Of a stretch of 58,382 nucleotides of DNA, positions 9,110 to 19,631 are shown one piece after another. This stretch comes from Bacteroidia bacterium (GTDB taxonomy: Bacteria > Bacteroidota > Bacteroidia > Chitinophagales > UBA2359): NCBI GenBank assembly GCA_030427245.1, contig JAUHXA010000048.1:1-58382 (forward strand), in the 5' to 3' direction. Under the pieces are notes generated by a model. It was given only the letters and a program-made list of their open reading frames with translations, was not told where the DNA came from and made no database searches. The position numbers and the translations under genes are program-made. Position 1 is the stretch's first letter. Each line of letters begins with the position of its first letter.

Positions 9110-12100
9110 TCACACCTCATACCCCAAACTCACCTTCAACCATTTCTCCACTTCCTCCACAGGCACGCCCTTGCGTTTCGCCAAATCCACCACTTGGTCT
9201 TTCTGCACCACTCCAATACCAAAGTAGGTACTTTCAGGATGTGCAAAATACAAGCCACTCACCGAAGCCGCAGGATACATCGCCATGCTTTCAGTCAATT
9301 CGATGCCCGTATTTTCGGTTACATTTAGCAGCTCAAACAAAGTCTGTTTCATCGTATGGTCGGGACAAGCAGGATAACCAGGAGCAGGACGAATCCCCTT
9401 GTATTTTTCCTTAATCATTTCCTCACTACTCAAACTTTCCTCCTTCGCATAACCCCAAAACTCCGTCCGCACCCGCTTGTGCATACATTCCGCCAATGCC
9501 TCCGCCAATCTATCCGCCAAAGACTTCAACAAAATCGCCGAATAATCATCGTGTTGTTCCTCAAACTGTTTCACCCATTTTTCGATGCCAATACCCGTAG
9601 TCACCGCAAAAGCTCCCATATAATCTTCAATACCCGATTCCTTTGGAGCAATGAAATCTGCCAAACTGCGATTGGGCAATTTCTTGGATTTTTGAGCTTG
9701 TTGGCGGAGGCAATGGAATACAAAATCATCTCCTTCTATATCAATTTCAATTTTTCCATTTTTTGCTGCTTTTTCAATCTCAGGAAGTGGGTCTTTGAGT
9801 TTTTTGAATTCCAATATGGCTTTATCCATTTGTTTGTCCAGCTGACGCACTTTAGATTCAAATTTTCGCAACTTCATTTTTCCCATTGTATGAGCTAAAA
9901 AAACCTCTTTTTTCTCATCATCCAACTCTACAACTCGCTCCATTTTACGGTCATACTCGTGCTGTCGCTTTATTAATTCTTGTATTTTTTCCTCTCTTAA
10001 TTCGCTGAGGTTTCTATCGGTTCTAAATACCTCAATATCATCCCCATTCACCACATTTGCAGGAAAAATCCCAATCACCGCCTTAGCCGTCAGCCATTTC
10101 CCTTCAATAATCCTATCCAACATTTTTTGAGCATCATTGAAGAGTTTAGTCGCCTCCGTTCCCAAGTTTTCATCCGTCAAAATTGCAGGATATTTGCCCT
10201 TCATTTGCCAACTGCTAAAGAAAGGAGTCCAATCAATATAATCTCTCAATTCCTCCAATGGATAATCTTCAAAAACTTTGACTCCCAAAAAGTTAGGTTC
10301 AAAAGGTGCATACTCCAATTTTGCAGCATTGGAGCGAGCAGCCTCAATAGACAAATATTTTTTATTGGATTTTTTATTCGCAAAACGCTCACGGAAGCCA
10401 TCGTATTTTTCGATTACACCCTTCATAAATTCCTCCTTCTGCTCCCCCAAAAGCGAGTTTGCCACAGGCACACTTCTCGAAGCGTCCAAGACATGCACCG
10501 TAGCCCCACTGTATTTCGGCGCAACTTTCACCGCAGTGTGCATTTGGCTCGTAGTCGCCCCTCCAACCAACAAAGGAATGTCAAAACCCTGTCGTTCCAT
10601 TTCTTCCGCCACATAAACCATTTCGTCGAGCGAAGGCGTAATCAAACCACTCAAACCAATGATGTCCACCTTTTGCTCCTTTGCAGCCTTCAAAATCTTT
10701 GCAGCAGGCACCATCACGCCCATGTCAATCACATCGTAATTATTGCAGGCAAGCACCACGCCCACAATGTTTTTTCCGATGTCATGCACATCCCCTTTTA
10801 CGGTCGCCATCAATACTTTAGGTCGGGTTTGACTGCCACTTCCTGCCAATCCTGCCGCCTTTTCTGCCTCCAAAAATGGTTGAAGGTAAGCCACCGATTT
10901 TTTCATCACCCTTGCACTTTTCACCACCTGCGGCAAAAACATCTTGCCCGAGCCAAACAAATCACCCACCACATTCATTCCATCCATCAGCGGGCCTTCA
11001 ATCACCAACAAAGGACGACCGTATTTTTGACGAGCCTCCTCCGTATCCGCTTCAATATGCTCCACAATTCCCTTCACAAGCGCATGACTCAAACGCTCTT
11101 CCACCGTTCCTTTACGCCAAGTATCATCCTTAATCCGCTGTTTTCCAGCCCCTCTCACCGTTTCGGCAAATTCCACCAAACGCTCCGTAGCATCGTCTCG
11201 ACGGTTCAACAACACATCTTCTACCAACTCCAACAAATCTTTTGGCACTTCGGCATAGACTTCCATCATACCCGCATTCACAATCCCCATGTCCATCCCC
11301 GCCTGAATCGCATGGTACAAAAACGCAGAGTGCATCGCCTCCCGCACAGGATTGTTCCCTCTAAATGAGAAAGATACATTGCTCACTCCGCCACTAACAT
11401 GCGTCAAAGGCATACGCTCCTTAATCTGTCGAGTCGCTTCAATGAATGCCAACCCATAGCCATTGTGTTCTTCAATACCCGTAGCGACTGCAAAAATATT
11501 GGGGTCAAAAATGATGTCTTGTGGCGGAAAACCCACTTTTTGGGTCAGTACATCGTAGCTCCTTTGACAAATCTCCACCTTTCGCTCTACGGTGTCCGCT
11601 TGTCCTTCTTCATCAAAAGCCATCACAATCACTGCCGCCCCATACTTGCGAATTTTGTTGGCTTGCTCAATAAAACTCGCCTCGCCTTCCTTCAATGAAA
11701 TCGAATTGACCACGCCTTTTCCCTGCAAACACTTCAAACCCGCTTCAATCACCGTCCACTTCGAGGAATCCACCACAATCGGCAAACGGGCGATATCGGG
11801 TTCAGAACCAATCAAATTCAGAAAATGCGGCATTGCAGCTTCCGAATCCAACATCCCTTCATCCATATTCACATCAATCAACTGTGCTCCACCTTCCACT
11901 TGATGCAAAGCCACCGACAAAGCTTCCTCATATTTTTCCTCCTTAATCAACCTCGCAAATTTTCGGGAACCCGTCACATTCGTTCGTTCTCCAATGTTTA
12001 CAAAATTGCTGTCGGGATAAACCGTCAAAGCCTCCATTCCACTCAATCTCAACAAAGGCTCAACCTTAGAACGCACTCTTGGCTTCAATCCTTCCACATG

Positions 12101-13087
12101 TTCTGCAATGTGTGCAACGTGGTCGGGAGTCGTTCCACAACAACCGCCTACAATGTTCACCAAACCATCTTTCGCAAATTCTTCAATCAAATGCGCCGTC
12201 TGATGTGGCTGCTCATCATAGCCTCCAAAAGCATTTGGTAAGCCCGCATTGGGGTAGCAACTGATGTAACAATTGGCTATTTTAGACAATTCGGCAATGT
12301 AAGGACGCATCTCAGTCGCTCCCAAAGAACAGTTAATTCCGACACTAAACAAAGGTGCATGACTGACCGAATTGTAAAACGCTTCAATCGTTTGCCCCGA
12401 CAAATTGCGCCCACTTTGGTCCACAATCGTCACCGAAACCATCAGCGGCAATACCTTCCCTGTTTCTTCAAACAGTTCCATAATCGCATACAGTGCCGCC
12501 TTGCAGTTCAGCGTATCAAACACCGTCTCCACCAAGAACATATCACAGCCTCCATCCATCAAGCCTTTTGCTTGGATGTAGTACGCATCTTTGATTTCGT
12601 CAAAAGTTACGGCTCGGTAGGCAGGGCGGTTGACATCGGGTGAAAGGGATGCCGTCACATTCGTTGGTCCCAAGCCTCCTGCTGCAAAACGGGGTTTGTC
12701 GGGATTCTTCGCTGTGTATTCTACGGCTGCTGCTTTGGCGATTTGCGCCGCCGCAAAGTTGATGTCATAAGCATAATCTTGCAGCCCATAGTCTTTTTGC
12801 GAAATCGGCGTACCATTGAAGGTATTGGTTTCGATGATGTCTGCTCCTGCCTCCAAGTAGCGTTTGTGTATTTCGGCAATGACTTCTGGTTTAGTTAAAC
12901 ACAAAAGGTCGTTATTGCCCTTCAAATCAATGTGATGCGATTTGAACTGCTCGCCTCTAAATTCGGCTTCCGACAATTTGTATTCTTGTATCAAACTGCC
13001 CATCGCTCCGTCTATAACGAGGATTCTTTCTTGGATAGCACGTTGGAGGGCAGGGAAATTGGGAGTTGTTGGGGTACTATTGTTCAT
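9110..13087 (-). CDS. metH: Cobalamin-dependent methionine synthase with an extra segment
   Basis: Transfers a methyl group from methyl-tetrahydrofolate through cobalamin to homocysteine. All four modules are present. The homocysteine domain (about 1-330) has zinc ligands C253, C316 and C317 ([10 protein letters not shown]). The pterin domain is about 355-640. The cap/B12 domain has DVHDIGKN at 766-773, with H768 as the cobalt ligand. The activation domain reaches the C-terminus and has [12 protein letters not shown]. At 1325 residues it is about 100 longer than the Escherichia coli enzyme. The excess is a charged coiled-coil-like stretch at about residues 1022-1123 (9719-10024) between DDIEVF and FHCLRQQ. 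The start at 13087 fits the family; the upstream region is highly structured. Confidence 0.97.
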   Translation of the reverse strand: MNNSTPTTPNFPALQRAIQERILVIDGAMGSLIQEYKLSEAEFRGEQFKSHHIDLKGNNDLLCLTKPEVIAEIHKRYLEAGADIIETNTFNGTPISQKDYGLQDYAYDINFAAAQIAKAAAVEYTAKNPDKPRFAAGGLGPTNVTASLSPDVNRPAYRAVTFDEIKDAYYIQAKGLMDGGCDMFLVETVFDTLNCKAALYAIMELFEETGKVLPLMVSVTIVDQSGRNLSGQTIEAFYNSVSHAPLFSVGINCSLGATEMRPYIAELSKIANCYISCYPNAGLPNAFGGYDEQPHQTAHLIEEFAKDGLVNIVGGCCGTTPDHVAHIAEHVEGLKPRVRSKVEPLLRLSGMEALTVYPDSNFVNIGERTNVTGSRKFARLIKEEKYEEALSVALHQVEGGAQLIDVNMDEGMLDSEAAMPHFLNLIGSEPDIARLPIVVDSSKWTVIEAGLKCLQGKGVVNSISLKEGEASFIEQANKIRKYGAAVIVMAFDEEGQADTVERKVEICQRSYDVLTQKVGFPPQDIIFDPNIFAVATGIEEHNGYGLAFIEATRQIKERMPLTHVSGGVSNVSFSFRGNNPVREAMHSAFLYHAIQAGMDMGIVNAGMMEVYAEVPKDLLELVEDVLLNRRDDATERLVEFAETVRGAGKQRIKDDTWRKGTVEERLSHALVKGIVEHIEADTEEARQKYGRPLLVIEGPLMDGMNVVGDLFGSGKMFLPQVVKSARVMKKSVAYLQPFLEAEKAAGLAGSGSQTRPKVLMATVKGDVHDIGKNIVGVVLACNNYDVIDMGVMVPAAKILKAAKEQKVDIIGLSGLITPSLDEMVYVAEEMERQGFDIPLLVGGATTSQMHTAVKVAPKYSGATVHVLDASRSVPVANSLLGEQKEEFMKGVIEKYDGFRERFANKKSNKKYLSIEAARSNAAKLEYAPFEPNFLGVKVFEDYPLEELRDYIDWTPFFSSWQMKGKYPAILTDENLGTEATKLFNDAQKMLDRIIEGKWLTAKAVIGIFPANVVNGDDIEVFRTDRNLSELREEKIQELIKRQHEYDRKMERVVELDDEKKEVFLAHTMGKMKLRKFESKVRQLDKQMDKAILEFKKLKDPLPEIEKAAKNGKIEIDIEGDDFVFHCLRQQAQKSKKLPNRSLADFIAPKESGIEDYMGAFAVTTGIGIEKWVKQFEEQHDDYSAILLKSLADRLAEALAECMHKRVRTEFWGYAKEESLSSEEMIKEKYKGIRPAPGYPACPDHTMKQTLFELLNVTENTGIELTESMAMYPAASVSGLYFAHPESTYFGIGVVQKDQVVDLAKRKGVPVEEVEKWLKVSLGYEV

Positions 13088-13126
13088 CTATGTGGAGATG
13101 TTTATTAGTTCAGAAATAAGGTTTCA

Positions 13127-13240
13127 GCGATTGGAATTCCACCTTCTTTCAGAAGGGTTCTTCCAATCGCTATTTGGTTTGGTTTCCCCAAAAGCCGAAC
13201 AATAAACGAAAATCCGCTTTTTGGGGATTGTTTTTTTTTA
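13127..13240. ncRNA. Structured element upstream of metH: plus-strand RNA with terminator, or metH leader
   Basis: AGCGATTGGA (13127-13136) pairs perfectly with TCCAATCGCT (13163-13172) and encloses CCTTCT/AGAAGG (13143-13148 with 13152-13157). A second stem, TCCCCAAAAGC (13186-13196) with GCTTTTTGGGGA (13217-13228), is followed on the plus strand by nine T (13232-13240). Read on the plus strand this looks like a small RNA ending in an intrinsic terminator. Read on the minus strand it is the 5' leader of metH. It matches no SAM, SAH or cobalamin riboswitch core that I can recognise. Confidence 0.55.
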
Positions 13241-13739
13241 AGGGGTAAAGATAGGGTGAAAGGAGAGGAAAACTATCTTTATGAGCTTTCTTTTTCTTTA
13301 ATTTCTATAATTCGTGGATTTGTTTTGAAATTGTAGGATTGGGTAATTTTGATTCTCTTTTTATAGAAAGGGAGTGATTATGAGTGAAATGCTACAATAA
13401 AACAGTTTTGTTACAATTCTCCAACAAGATTGGTTTTCAAGAAATAAACGGGTATTTTAAAACCTGTATTATCATTCAGACAATGATAGCAATTCTAAGA
13501 TTTATGAAATAGAATCACAAGATATTTACAATGTGACACTTCCTCTTTTTGTCATATTGTAAATATCCTGTAACTAATCTTCTCTGAATCAGATTTATAG
13601 GCAAAATCTTTTAGGAAAAACCAAGTTAAAATTACCTGGTTAATTTTTGTATCATAATGTGTTGAAGAATTGTAACAATCGACTTTATTCAATTAATTGC
13701 AAAAGTATTTACTCTAAAATAGGATTGATAATGAAAAAC
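13241..13739. other. AT-rich intergenic region with a long dyad
   Basis: No gene is visible. It has an 8-bp stem AAAGATAG (13248-13255) with CTATCTTT (13274-13281). The long dyad at 13521-13567 is listed separately. The rest is AT-rich without clear structure. Confidence 0.5.
13521..13567. other. 18-bp inverted repeat between metH and the symporter gene
   Basis: GATATTTACAATGTGACA (13521-13538) pairs with TGTCATATTGTAAATATC (13550-13567) with a single G-T wobble, around 11 bases. No T run follows in either direction. It is about 170 bp after the symporter stop and about 430 bp before metH. It could be a terminator-like processing hairpin or an operator. Confidence 0.65.
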
Positions 13740-15422
13740 TTACCAAAAATACCCCACAATAAACATTGTTACTATCAATAGTAAGACAGATAAAATGCGA
13801 AAATTTTGATACCAAGGCAAACCTTCCAAAGACTTTGTATCTTCATCAAAAAATTCTTTGGTATAAATATAAGCACTGATTTGTGCAGAGTCAGGCGCAG
13901 GAGTCATCAAACTCACCACCACATGAACGACCGCACACAAAATCGTCAAATAAGCTGTCATGTGCAAAAAGTGAATCTCATTGAGGAAAGGAACTAAACC
14001 CAAGGCTTTGGATATCAATAAGAAAACTGCAAAGAAAAATCCTGTCATAAGTGCTGCAAACGAGCCTGTACTGTTGGCACGTTTCCAAAAAAGCCCCAAA
14101 ATAAACACCGCTACCACAGGAGGACAAATAAATGATAGCACGATTTGAAGGTATTTGAAGAGCGAACCAAAACGCTCAATTTGAGGAGCCCAAGCCGAAG
14201 CCAGAACCACCAATACCAAAGTCGCTATTTGACCTACTTTGACCAATTGTTTGCTTGTCAAATCAGGTTTAAATTTCTGTACAAAGTCCATCGTAATCAA
14301 CGTTGAAGCAGAATTGAAGGTAGCCGAAACACTCGACATCATTGCTGCCAAAAGTCCCGCTAATACGATTCCCAACAAACCTGTTGGTAATAAATTGAAC
14401 AACAATACAGGATAGGTCATATTCGGGCAATCAGCTAGATTCGTACAGGTATCTCCACTCGGAAGGGTATAGTTTAAGGCAGTCAAATCCAAATCGGAGT
14501 ACAACAAAATCGCTAATACCCCTGGCATTACCATAATAAAGATAACAGGCAACTTCAATAGTCCTGCAAACAAAGCACCCCAACGACCATGATTCAAGTC
14601 TTTAGCGCCCAAAATTCGCTGAACCATGAATTGATTGTTTGCCCAAAAGTAAAAACCCAAAATCGGCACTCCAAACAGCAAACCTGTCCACGGCATAAAC
14701 TCATCGCCTGCGGGTCTGACCAAACTAAATATTTCTTCGGAGTTCAGCGCCAATTCACCAGCAGTATTTTTGGCGTTCAATCCATCTACTAAAGCTGTCC
14801 AACCTCCCACTTCTACAAAGGCGTAATAAGTCAAAATACAAGAGCCGAATATCAACAGAATAGCTTGAATTACTTCCGTTTGAATCACCGAGTTCAATCC
14901 TCCAGGGATTGTATAGGCTGCCGCTGCAAATGCCAAAATGACAATAATGACCCATGTATCCAGTTCGGGGAAGATGATTTTTAGAATCAAATTACCAACA
15001 TACAAGCCTGCTGCGGTGTCAATGATAATATTTCCGATGATGGTGATAAACGAAAAGTAATACCTCGAACGGCTGTCATAACGTCTTTCCAAAAATTCGG
15101 GCATCGTATAGACTTTCGACCGCAAGTAAAACGGCAAGAAGAAAATGGAGAAAAATATCAACACCACCACTGCAAACCATTCATAATTATACACATGTAC
15201 ATTGGTCTGAAAAGCATCTCCAGCCAAACCAACCAAAGTAGAACTCGAAATATTCGCCGCAAACAAGGCAATACCCACAATGGGCCAGGTCATATCCCTG
15301 CCCGCCAAAAAATATTCCTCCGAACTTTCACGCTTGGCATGATACAGTCCATAGCCAATGATCAAGATACCGTACATTATCATAATGCCGATATCAATAT
15401 AACTTAGTTGAAATTGCTCCAT
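13740..15422 (-). CDS. Sodium/solute symporter (SSS family, SGLT-like)
   Basis: A 560-residue polytopic membrane protein with about 14 hydrophobic segments. Family features include GYGLYHAKRESSEEYFLAGR near the start, SSSTLVGLAGDAFQ and the ATFNSASTLITMDF stretch that precedes a charged loop. These fit the sodium/sugar branch (SGLT), which imports a solute with sodium. The exact substrate (sugar, inositol or other) cannot be inferred. It is a single gene; flanking genes on the same strand are more than 250 bp away. Confidence 0.9.
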   Translation of the reverse strand: MEQFQLSYIDIGIMIMYGILIIGYGLYHAKRESSEEYFLAGRDMTWPIVGIALFAANISSSTLVGLAGDAFQTNVHVYNYEWFAVVVLIFFSIFFLPFYLRSKVYTMPEFLERRYDSRSRYYFSFITIIGNIIIDTAAGLYVGNLILKIIFPELDTWVIIVILAFAAAAYTIPGGLNSVIQTEVIQAILLIFGSCILTYYAFVEVGGWTALVDGLNAKNTAGELALNSEEIFSLVRPAGDEFMPWTGLLFGVPILGFYFWANNQFMVQRILGAKDLNHGRWGALFAGLLKLPVIFIMVMPGVLAILLYSDLDLTALNYTLPSGDTCTNLADCPNMTYPVLLFNLLPTGLLGIVLAGLLAAMMSSVSATFNSASTLITMDFVQKFKPDLTSKQLVKVGQIATLVLVVLASAWAPQIERFGSLFKYLQIVLSFICPPVVAVFILGLFWKRANSTGSFAALMTGFFFAVFLLISKALGLVPFLNEIHFLHMTAYLTILCAVVHVVVSLMTPAPDSAQISAYIYTKEFFDEDTKSLEGLPWYQNFRILSVLLLIVTMFIVGYFW

Positions 15423-15694
15423 AGTGTTTGTAGTTAGATTAAAATATTATTTAGTGATATTGTATAACGAATAAGGACAGGAAATTTAAGGCAGGGTAAT
15501 ATTATAGAGGCACAAAAAAAGAGAATGTATCTTTAAAAATAGGTTTTAGAGAAAGGCTTTTGAAGTTTGTTTTGAGAAGGATTCTGATTTTCCTTACAAT
15601 GAAAAACCTTTAAATCAAAAGTCTAATTCAAGGTTATTGTGGATCATTATTGAAGTAAATAAAGTTCTTCAAAAAACGAATCACAAGTGACTTT

Positions 15695-16552
15695 TCAACT
15701 CAATGTCAAGGTAGTCTCCAATTGTTTTTCCATCCAGTCAAGGGCATATTGCAGCACTTCCAGTTTTTCGGGTTCATTGTGGATTTCATGGTACAAACCA
15801 GGCCACTCTTTGTAAGTAGCCATTTCACCCGCTTTTTTAGCAAACTTTTTACTGCCTTCATGCCCCGTCAAAGCATCTGCCGTCCCATGCATCAAAAGCA
15901 TTGGAATAGAAAGCATTGCAGCATTGTCCATTGCTTTTTGTGCTTGTTGAAAACAACTCAAAAAGAGTCGCCCCGAAACTTGGTCATGTACCAAAGGGTC
16001 TGCTTCATAAGCTATTGCTACGGACTTGTCTCTTGAAAGCTTGTCCAAAGGTAGCCCGTTTGGTTGGGTCAAACTTCCCCCAAAAAAGTCTGCAAATTTT
16101 GCCAATCGAACTTGTCCTTTCGTTGGAGGATTCGGCAAAGTCAGCCAAGGCGCACTTGCTATAACTCCTTCAACAGCAGGCTTTCGCTCCAAAGCGTGAT
16201 TGACCACAATATTGCCGCCCATGCTGTGACCATACACAAACTTAGGTTCACCGGGGAAACGTTTACTTGCCTCCTCCAAAGTTCGATCTACTTGGTCGAG
16301 CAAAATTTGGTAAGAAGTAACATGACCTCTCTTACCTTCCGACTGTCCATGACCCCGCAAATCACAGGCAATAATCGCATAACCATGGCTTGTAAAAAAC
16401 TCTGCGACATGTTCGTAACGTCCACTATGTTCGCCCATTCCATGTATCAAACAAATCACCGCCTTGGCGGTATCTGTATCGTCAGGCTGCCAAATACGAG
16501 CAAAAACCAATTTGCCATCACTTTCGTACCAATTGAAAGAAGTATGTTTCAC
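15695..16552 (-). CDS. Alpha/beta hydrolase, monoacylglycerol-lipase type
   Basis: A 285-residue enzyme. The oxyanion region is LIHGMGEHSGRY, then DLRGHGQSEGKRGH, typical of the lysophospholipase/monoglyceride lipase group (Hydrolase_4). The nucleophile elbow is G-H-S110-M-G-G. The acid is probably the Asp in HGTADALTG and the base His in GLYHEIHNE. No signal peptide is seen, so it is cytoplasmic. It likely hydrolyses acylglycerols or similar esters; the substrate is not proven. Confidence 0.88.
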   Translation of the reverse strand: MKHTSFNWYESDGKLVFARIWQPDDTDTAKAVICLIHGMGEHSGRYEHVAEFFTSHGYAIIACDLRGHGQSEGKRGHVTSYQILLDQVDRTLEEASKRFPGEPKFVYGHSMGGNIVVNHALERKPAVEGVIASAPWLTLPNPPTKGQVRLAKFADFFGGSLTQPNGLPLDKLSRDKSVAIAYEADPLVHDQVSGRLFLSCFQQAQKAMDNAAMLSIPMLLMHGTADALTGHEGSKKFAKKAGEMATYKEWPGLYHEIHNEPEKLEVLQYALDWMEKQLETTLTLS

Positions 16553-16654
16553 TATTTTTAAAACGTTTTCTTAGAAAAAAATTAACTCGCCCTCCAAGAT
16601 AATAAAAAATCCTTTAATCAAATTCTTCAAAACATTTGCTTTCTTCAATTGTCT

Positions 16655-16662
16655 TAACTTTG
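16655..16662 (+). promoter_or_regulatory. Possible Bacteroidota-type -7 box (TAnnTTTG)
   Basis: TAACTTTG matches the TAnnTTTG consensus and lies 86 bp before the preferred ATG (16748) of the following gene. A TTTG at 16635-16638 could be the -33 element, although the 16-bp spacing is short. This is the only clear promoter candidate in this gap. Confidence 0.4.
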
Positions 16663-16747
16663 TTTCCATTGCTTAATAATGGGTTCTTTTATGAATCATT
16701 TGATTGAAAGGTATTGGATACCTCCTTTTTATAAAATCATCGTTCAC

Positions 16748-17869
16748 ATGAAATATTTCCAACTCTTAGCCTCCACAGTCGTCCTCTTTCTAGCTTTTAT
16801 CAATTGCTCCGTATCCGTTCCAATGAAACCAGTCGAACGAGAAATTTCGGAAATAACCCTACCCGAAGGCTTCAAAATCAGCTACTTTGCCAAGGACATC
16901 GAAAATGCTCGCTCACTTTGTAGAGGCGACAAAGGAACTATTTTTGTGGGAACTCGGAATGTGGGGAAGGTGTATGCAGTTGTGGACGAAAACAATGATT
17001 ATCAATCCGATAAAATCATTACCCTTGCCGAAGGGCTGAACATGCCCAATGGCGTAGCCTTCAAAGATGGCGCATTGTATGTAGCAGAAGTCAACAAAGT
17101 TTGGCGCTACGATGACATCGAAAACAACTTGGACAACATTCCAGAACCCGTTTTGGTAAGAGGTGATTTTCCGGAAGAAACCCATCACGGCTGGAAATTT
17201 ATTCGTTTTGGACCTGACGGAAAACTCTACATTCCAGTAGGTGCACCCTGCAATATCTGCGAAAAAGAAGACGAGCGTTTTGCTTCTATTATGCGAATGA
17301 ACCCTGATGGCACTGATTTAGAAGTGTTTGCTCATGGAGTGCGAAATTCGGTGGGTTTTGATTGGCATCCAACTACGGGCGAACTTTGGTTTACCGACAA
17401 TGGGCGAGATTGGCTGGATGATGATACCCCTCCTTGTGAATTGAACCATGCACCCGAAAAAGGAATGCACTTTGGCTATCCTTACTGTCACGGTGGCACG
17501 ATAAAAGACCCAAAATTTGGCGACAAAAGACCTTGCAGCGATTTTGTAGCTCCTGCCCAAAATCTCGGTCCACACGTTGCGCCTCTGGGAATGAGATTTT
17601 ATACAGGAGAAATGTTTCCCGAACAATACAAACACCAGATTTTCATTGCAGAACATGGCTCGTGGAATCGAAGTGATAAGATTGGCTATCGGGTAATGTT
17701 GGTCGAATTGAACGAAAATTATAAGGCTATTTCTTACAAGCCCTTTGCAGAAGGTTGGCTCAAAAATGGAGATGTTTCAGGGCGACCAGTAGATGTGATG
17801 CACATGCCCGATGGCTCGCTCTTGGTTTCGGATGATTTTGCCCATGCGATTTATCGGATTAGCTATTGA
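16748..17869 (+). CDS. Sorbosone/PQQ-type sugar dehydrogenase family lipoprotein
   Basis: A beta-propeller protein of about 373 residues. The start at 16748 (MKYFQLLASTVVLFLAFINC) gives a lipoprotein-type signal; an ATG at 16679 is in frame but adds 23 residues ahead of it. Family features are ITLPEGFKISYFA, GKLYIPVGAPCN, HGVRNSVGFDWHP and IAEHGSWNRS near the end, as in soluble aldose/L-sorbosone dehydrogenases (GSDH fold). Probably periplasmic, oxidising a sugar with PQQ, but cofactor use is not certain. Confidence 0.85.
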   Translation: MKYFQLLASTVVLFLAFINCSVSVPMKPVEREISEITLPEGFKISYFAKDIENARSLCRGDKGTIFVGTRNVGKVYAVVDENNDYQSDKIITLAEGLNMPNGVAFKDGALYVAEVNKVWRYDDIENNLDNIPEPVLVRGDFPEETHHGWKFIRFGPDGKLYIPVGAPCNICEKEDERFASIMRMNPDGTDLEVFAHGVRNSVGFDWHPTTGELWFTDNGRDWLDDDTPPCELNHAPEKGMHFGYPYCHGGTIKDPKFGDKRPCSDFVAPAQNLGPHVAPLGMRFYTGEMFPEQYKHQIFIAEHGSWNRSDKIGYRVMLVELNENYKAISYKPFAEGWLKNGDVSGRPVDVMHMPDGSLLVSDDFAHAIYRISY

Positions 17870-17976
17870 ACATAGAGTTTTTTACTGCACTTGGTTTGGA
17901 ATGGAACGGAGAGAATAGGAGGTGGAGAGATTTTTTGTTGAACGGTGATGGGTGGTTTCCCCAAACACATAAATAC

Positions 17977-19467
17977 CTATGAATATACAGGCAATTGAAA
18001 TGAAAATCGCGCGCCTTCTTGCTGCTTACTCACCACAATAGGAGTCGTATCGTGAAGCTCCAATATTTTTTTGACAATCGCCAAACCTAAGCCAAAACCA
18101 GTGATATTATCGTTTTCGCCGCCCGTTCTGCAATTGGTTTGATAGCGTTCGAAGACAAAAGGAAGTTTTGCGCTTGGAATCCCTACACCTGTGTCGGTAA
18201 TATGCACCTCAATAGAATTTTCCTTTTTGCTCAATTCAATAGACACTTCACCGCCTTTGGGAGTAAACTTGATGGCATTGTCCAAGAGGTTCTGCAATAC
18301 CCGCTCAATCAAGGAAATATCTCCCAAAACCATTGGCATACCATCAGTTATATGAGTCTTCAATTCCACACCTTTTTCTTTTGCCAACATATCGTATTTG
18401 TAGTAAGCATCCTGCACCAATTCCTGCATAAAAAAAGGCTCTTTTTTGGGCTTCACCTGTTTGGATTCCAATTTGGACAATTCAAACAATTCCGACACCA
18501 TTTTCTTCAATTTTGCCGTACTCTTCATGATGATTTCGATGTAGCGTTTGCGTTCATCGGGAGTCAAGGTATGTTCCTTCATCATCAGTGTTTCGACATA
18601 GCCATGAATCACCGCCAAAGGAGTACGAAGGTCGTGTGAAACATTGGCAATCAATTCTCTCCGCAATATTTCAGCCGATTTCATTTCTTCAATATTCTCC
18701 AAAATCGTATCCGCCATTTCATTGAAGGCGCTGCCCAATTCTGCAATTTCGCCCCCCGACTTCAATTCAATTCGAGCATTCAAATCGCCTTCTTGAAATT
18801 TTCTGACCGTACTGATAATATTACGCAAATTACTCGTCAACAACCAAATAGCCCCCAAACCTATAAATATCGCTGCAAGGATGGTAAACAAAATCGAAGT
18901 CGTTCCTAAATGATACAAGTAGCCCCACAAACGGCTGTCCATCACTGCATGGTATTCTTCGCTCGCCAAAATCACATAAATATATCCCTTCAAATCTCCT
19001 TCTGTGCCAACAGTCGTTGCCGAAAAAACCTTTTTCATCATCTTGTTGCGAGGATCATCCGCCACTGCAAAAGCCTTTCCACCAGATTCAATGAATCTTT
19101 TGATGGGCGTTAAATCCACCATGTTCAACTTGAGGTGGTCGACAGGTGCAGCATATCCCAAAATTTTCCCCAATGGGTCAAGAAGATAGACTTCAATCAT
19201 GGGATTGATCGCCTTCACATCTGCCCGAAGTTTCGCCAACTCTTCCTCCATCACCATTCCACTTTTCGAAAAAGAAGGCAGTTTTTCGCTGATGCTTTGG
19301 GCTACGTGAGCATTGACTTGTTGTGTGACCTCACAAGCGTACTTATTGGAGGAATAAGCCGCTATGGCGATGTACGCAACACCAACTATAATCAGCAAGA
19401 CCAAAAAAATAGCCGAGATTTTCCAGTAAAGGCTGCTCCATATTTTATTCGGAATTCGTTTTCTCAT
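17977..19467 (-). CDS. Sensor histidine kinase
   Basis: A 496-residue membrane kinase. TM1 is about residues 16-38, a periplasmic sensing domain follows (about 40-185), TM2 is about 187-212, and HAMP about 213-262. The HisKA box VSHDLRTPLAVIHGY has H278 as the phosphoacceptor. The ATPase domain has LLDNAIKFTP and ITDTGVGIPS, then GFGLGLAIVKKI. No response regulator gene lies next to it, so it is an orphan kinase in this window. The signal it senses is unknown. Confidence 0.93.
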   Translation of the reverse strand: MRKRIPNKIWSSLYWKISAIFLVLLIIVGVAYIAIAAYSSNKYACEVTQQVNAHVAQSISEKLPSFSKSGMVMEEELAKLRADVKAINPMIEVYLLDPLGKILGYAAPVDHLKLNMVDLTPIKRFIESGGKAFAVADDPRNKMMKKVFSATTVGTEGDLKGYIYVILASEEYHAVMDSRLWGYLYHLGTTSILFTILAAIFIGLGAIWLLTSNLRNIISTVRKFQEGDLNARIELKSGGEIAELGSAFNEMADTILENIEEMKSAEILRRELIANVSHDLRTPLAVIHGYVETLMMKEHTLTPDERKRYIEIIMKSTAKLKKMVSELFELSKLESKQVKPKKEPFFMQELVQDAYYKYDMLAKEKGVELKTHITDGMPMVLGDISLIERVLQNLLDNAIKFTPKGGEVSIELSKKENSIEVHITDTGVGIPSAKLPFVFERYQTNCRTGGENDNITGFGLGLAIVKKILELHDTTPIVVSKQQEGARFSFQLPVYS

Positions 19468-19631
19468 TGTTTGAAATGCTCGTTTTAAAACTTTGAAGGT
19501 TAAACAGATTGTATTTTCTACGTCTGTAACCTCTCGTTTCTTTCTTCAAAACCACAAAGCGATTTTTGAAAGGTAGGATACTCTACCCTAATCTGTTGTC
19601 TAAATTGTGACAGAAAAGCAAAACGTTAAAT

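Noticed and set aside
11592-12643. Long plus-strand frames antisense to metH
   Set aside because: They lie wholly inside an unmistakable metH gene and their codon pattern is that of the opposite strand.
13127-13240. A SAM-I, SAM-II, SAH or cobalamin riboswitch upstream of metH
   Set aside because: I could not find the core sequences of these classes (for example the B12 box or the SAM-I kink-turn); the element is only described as structured.
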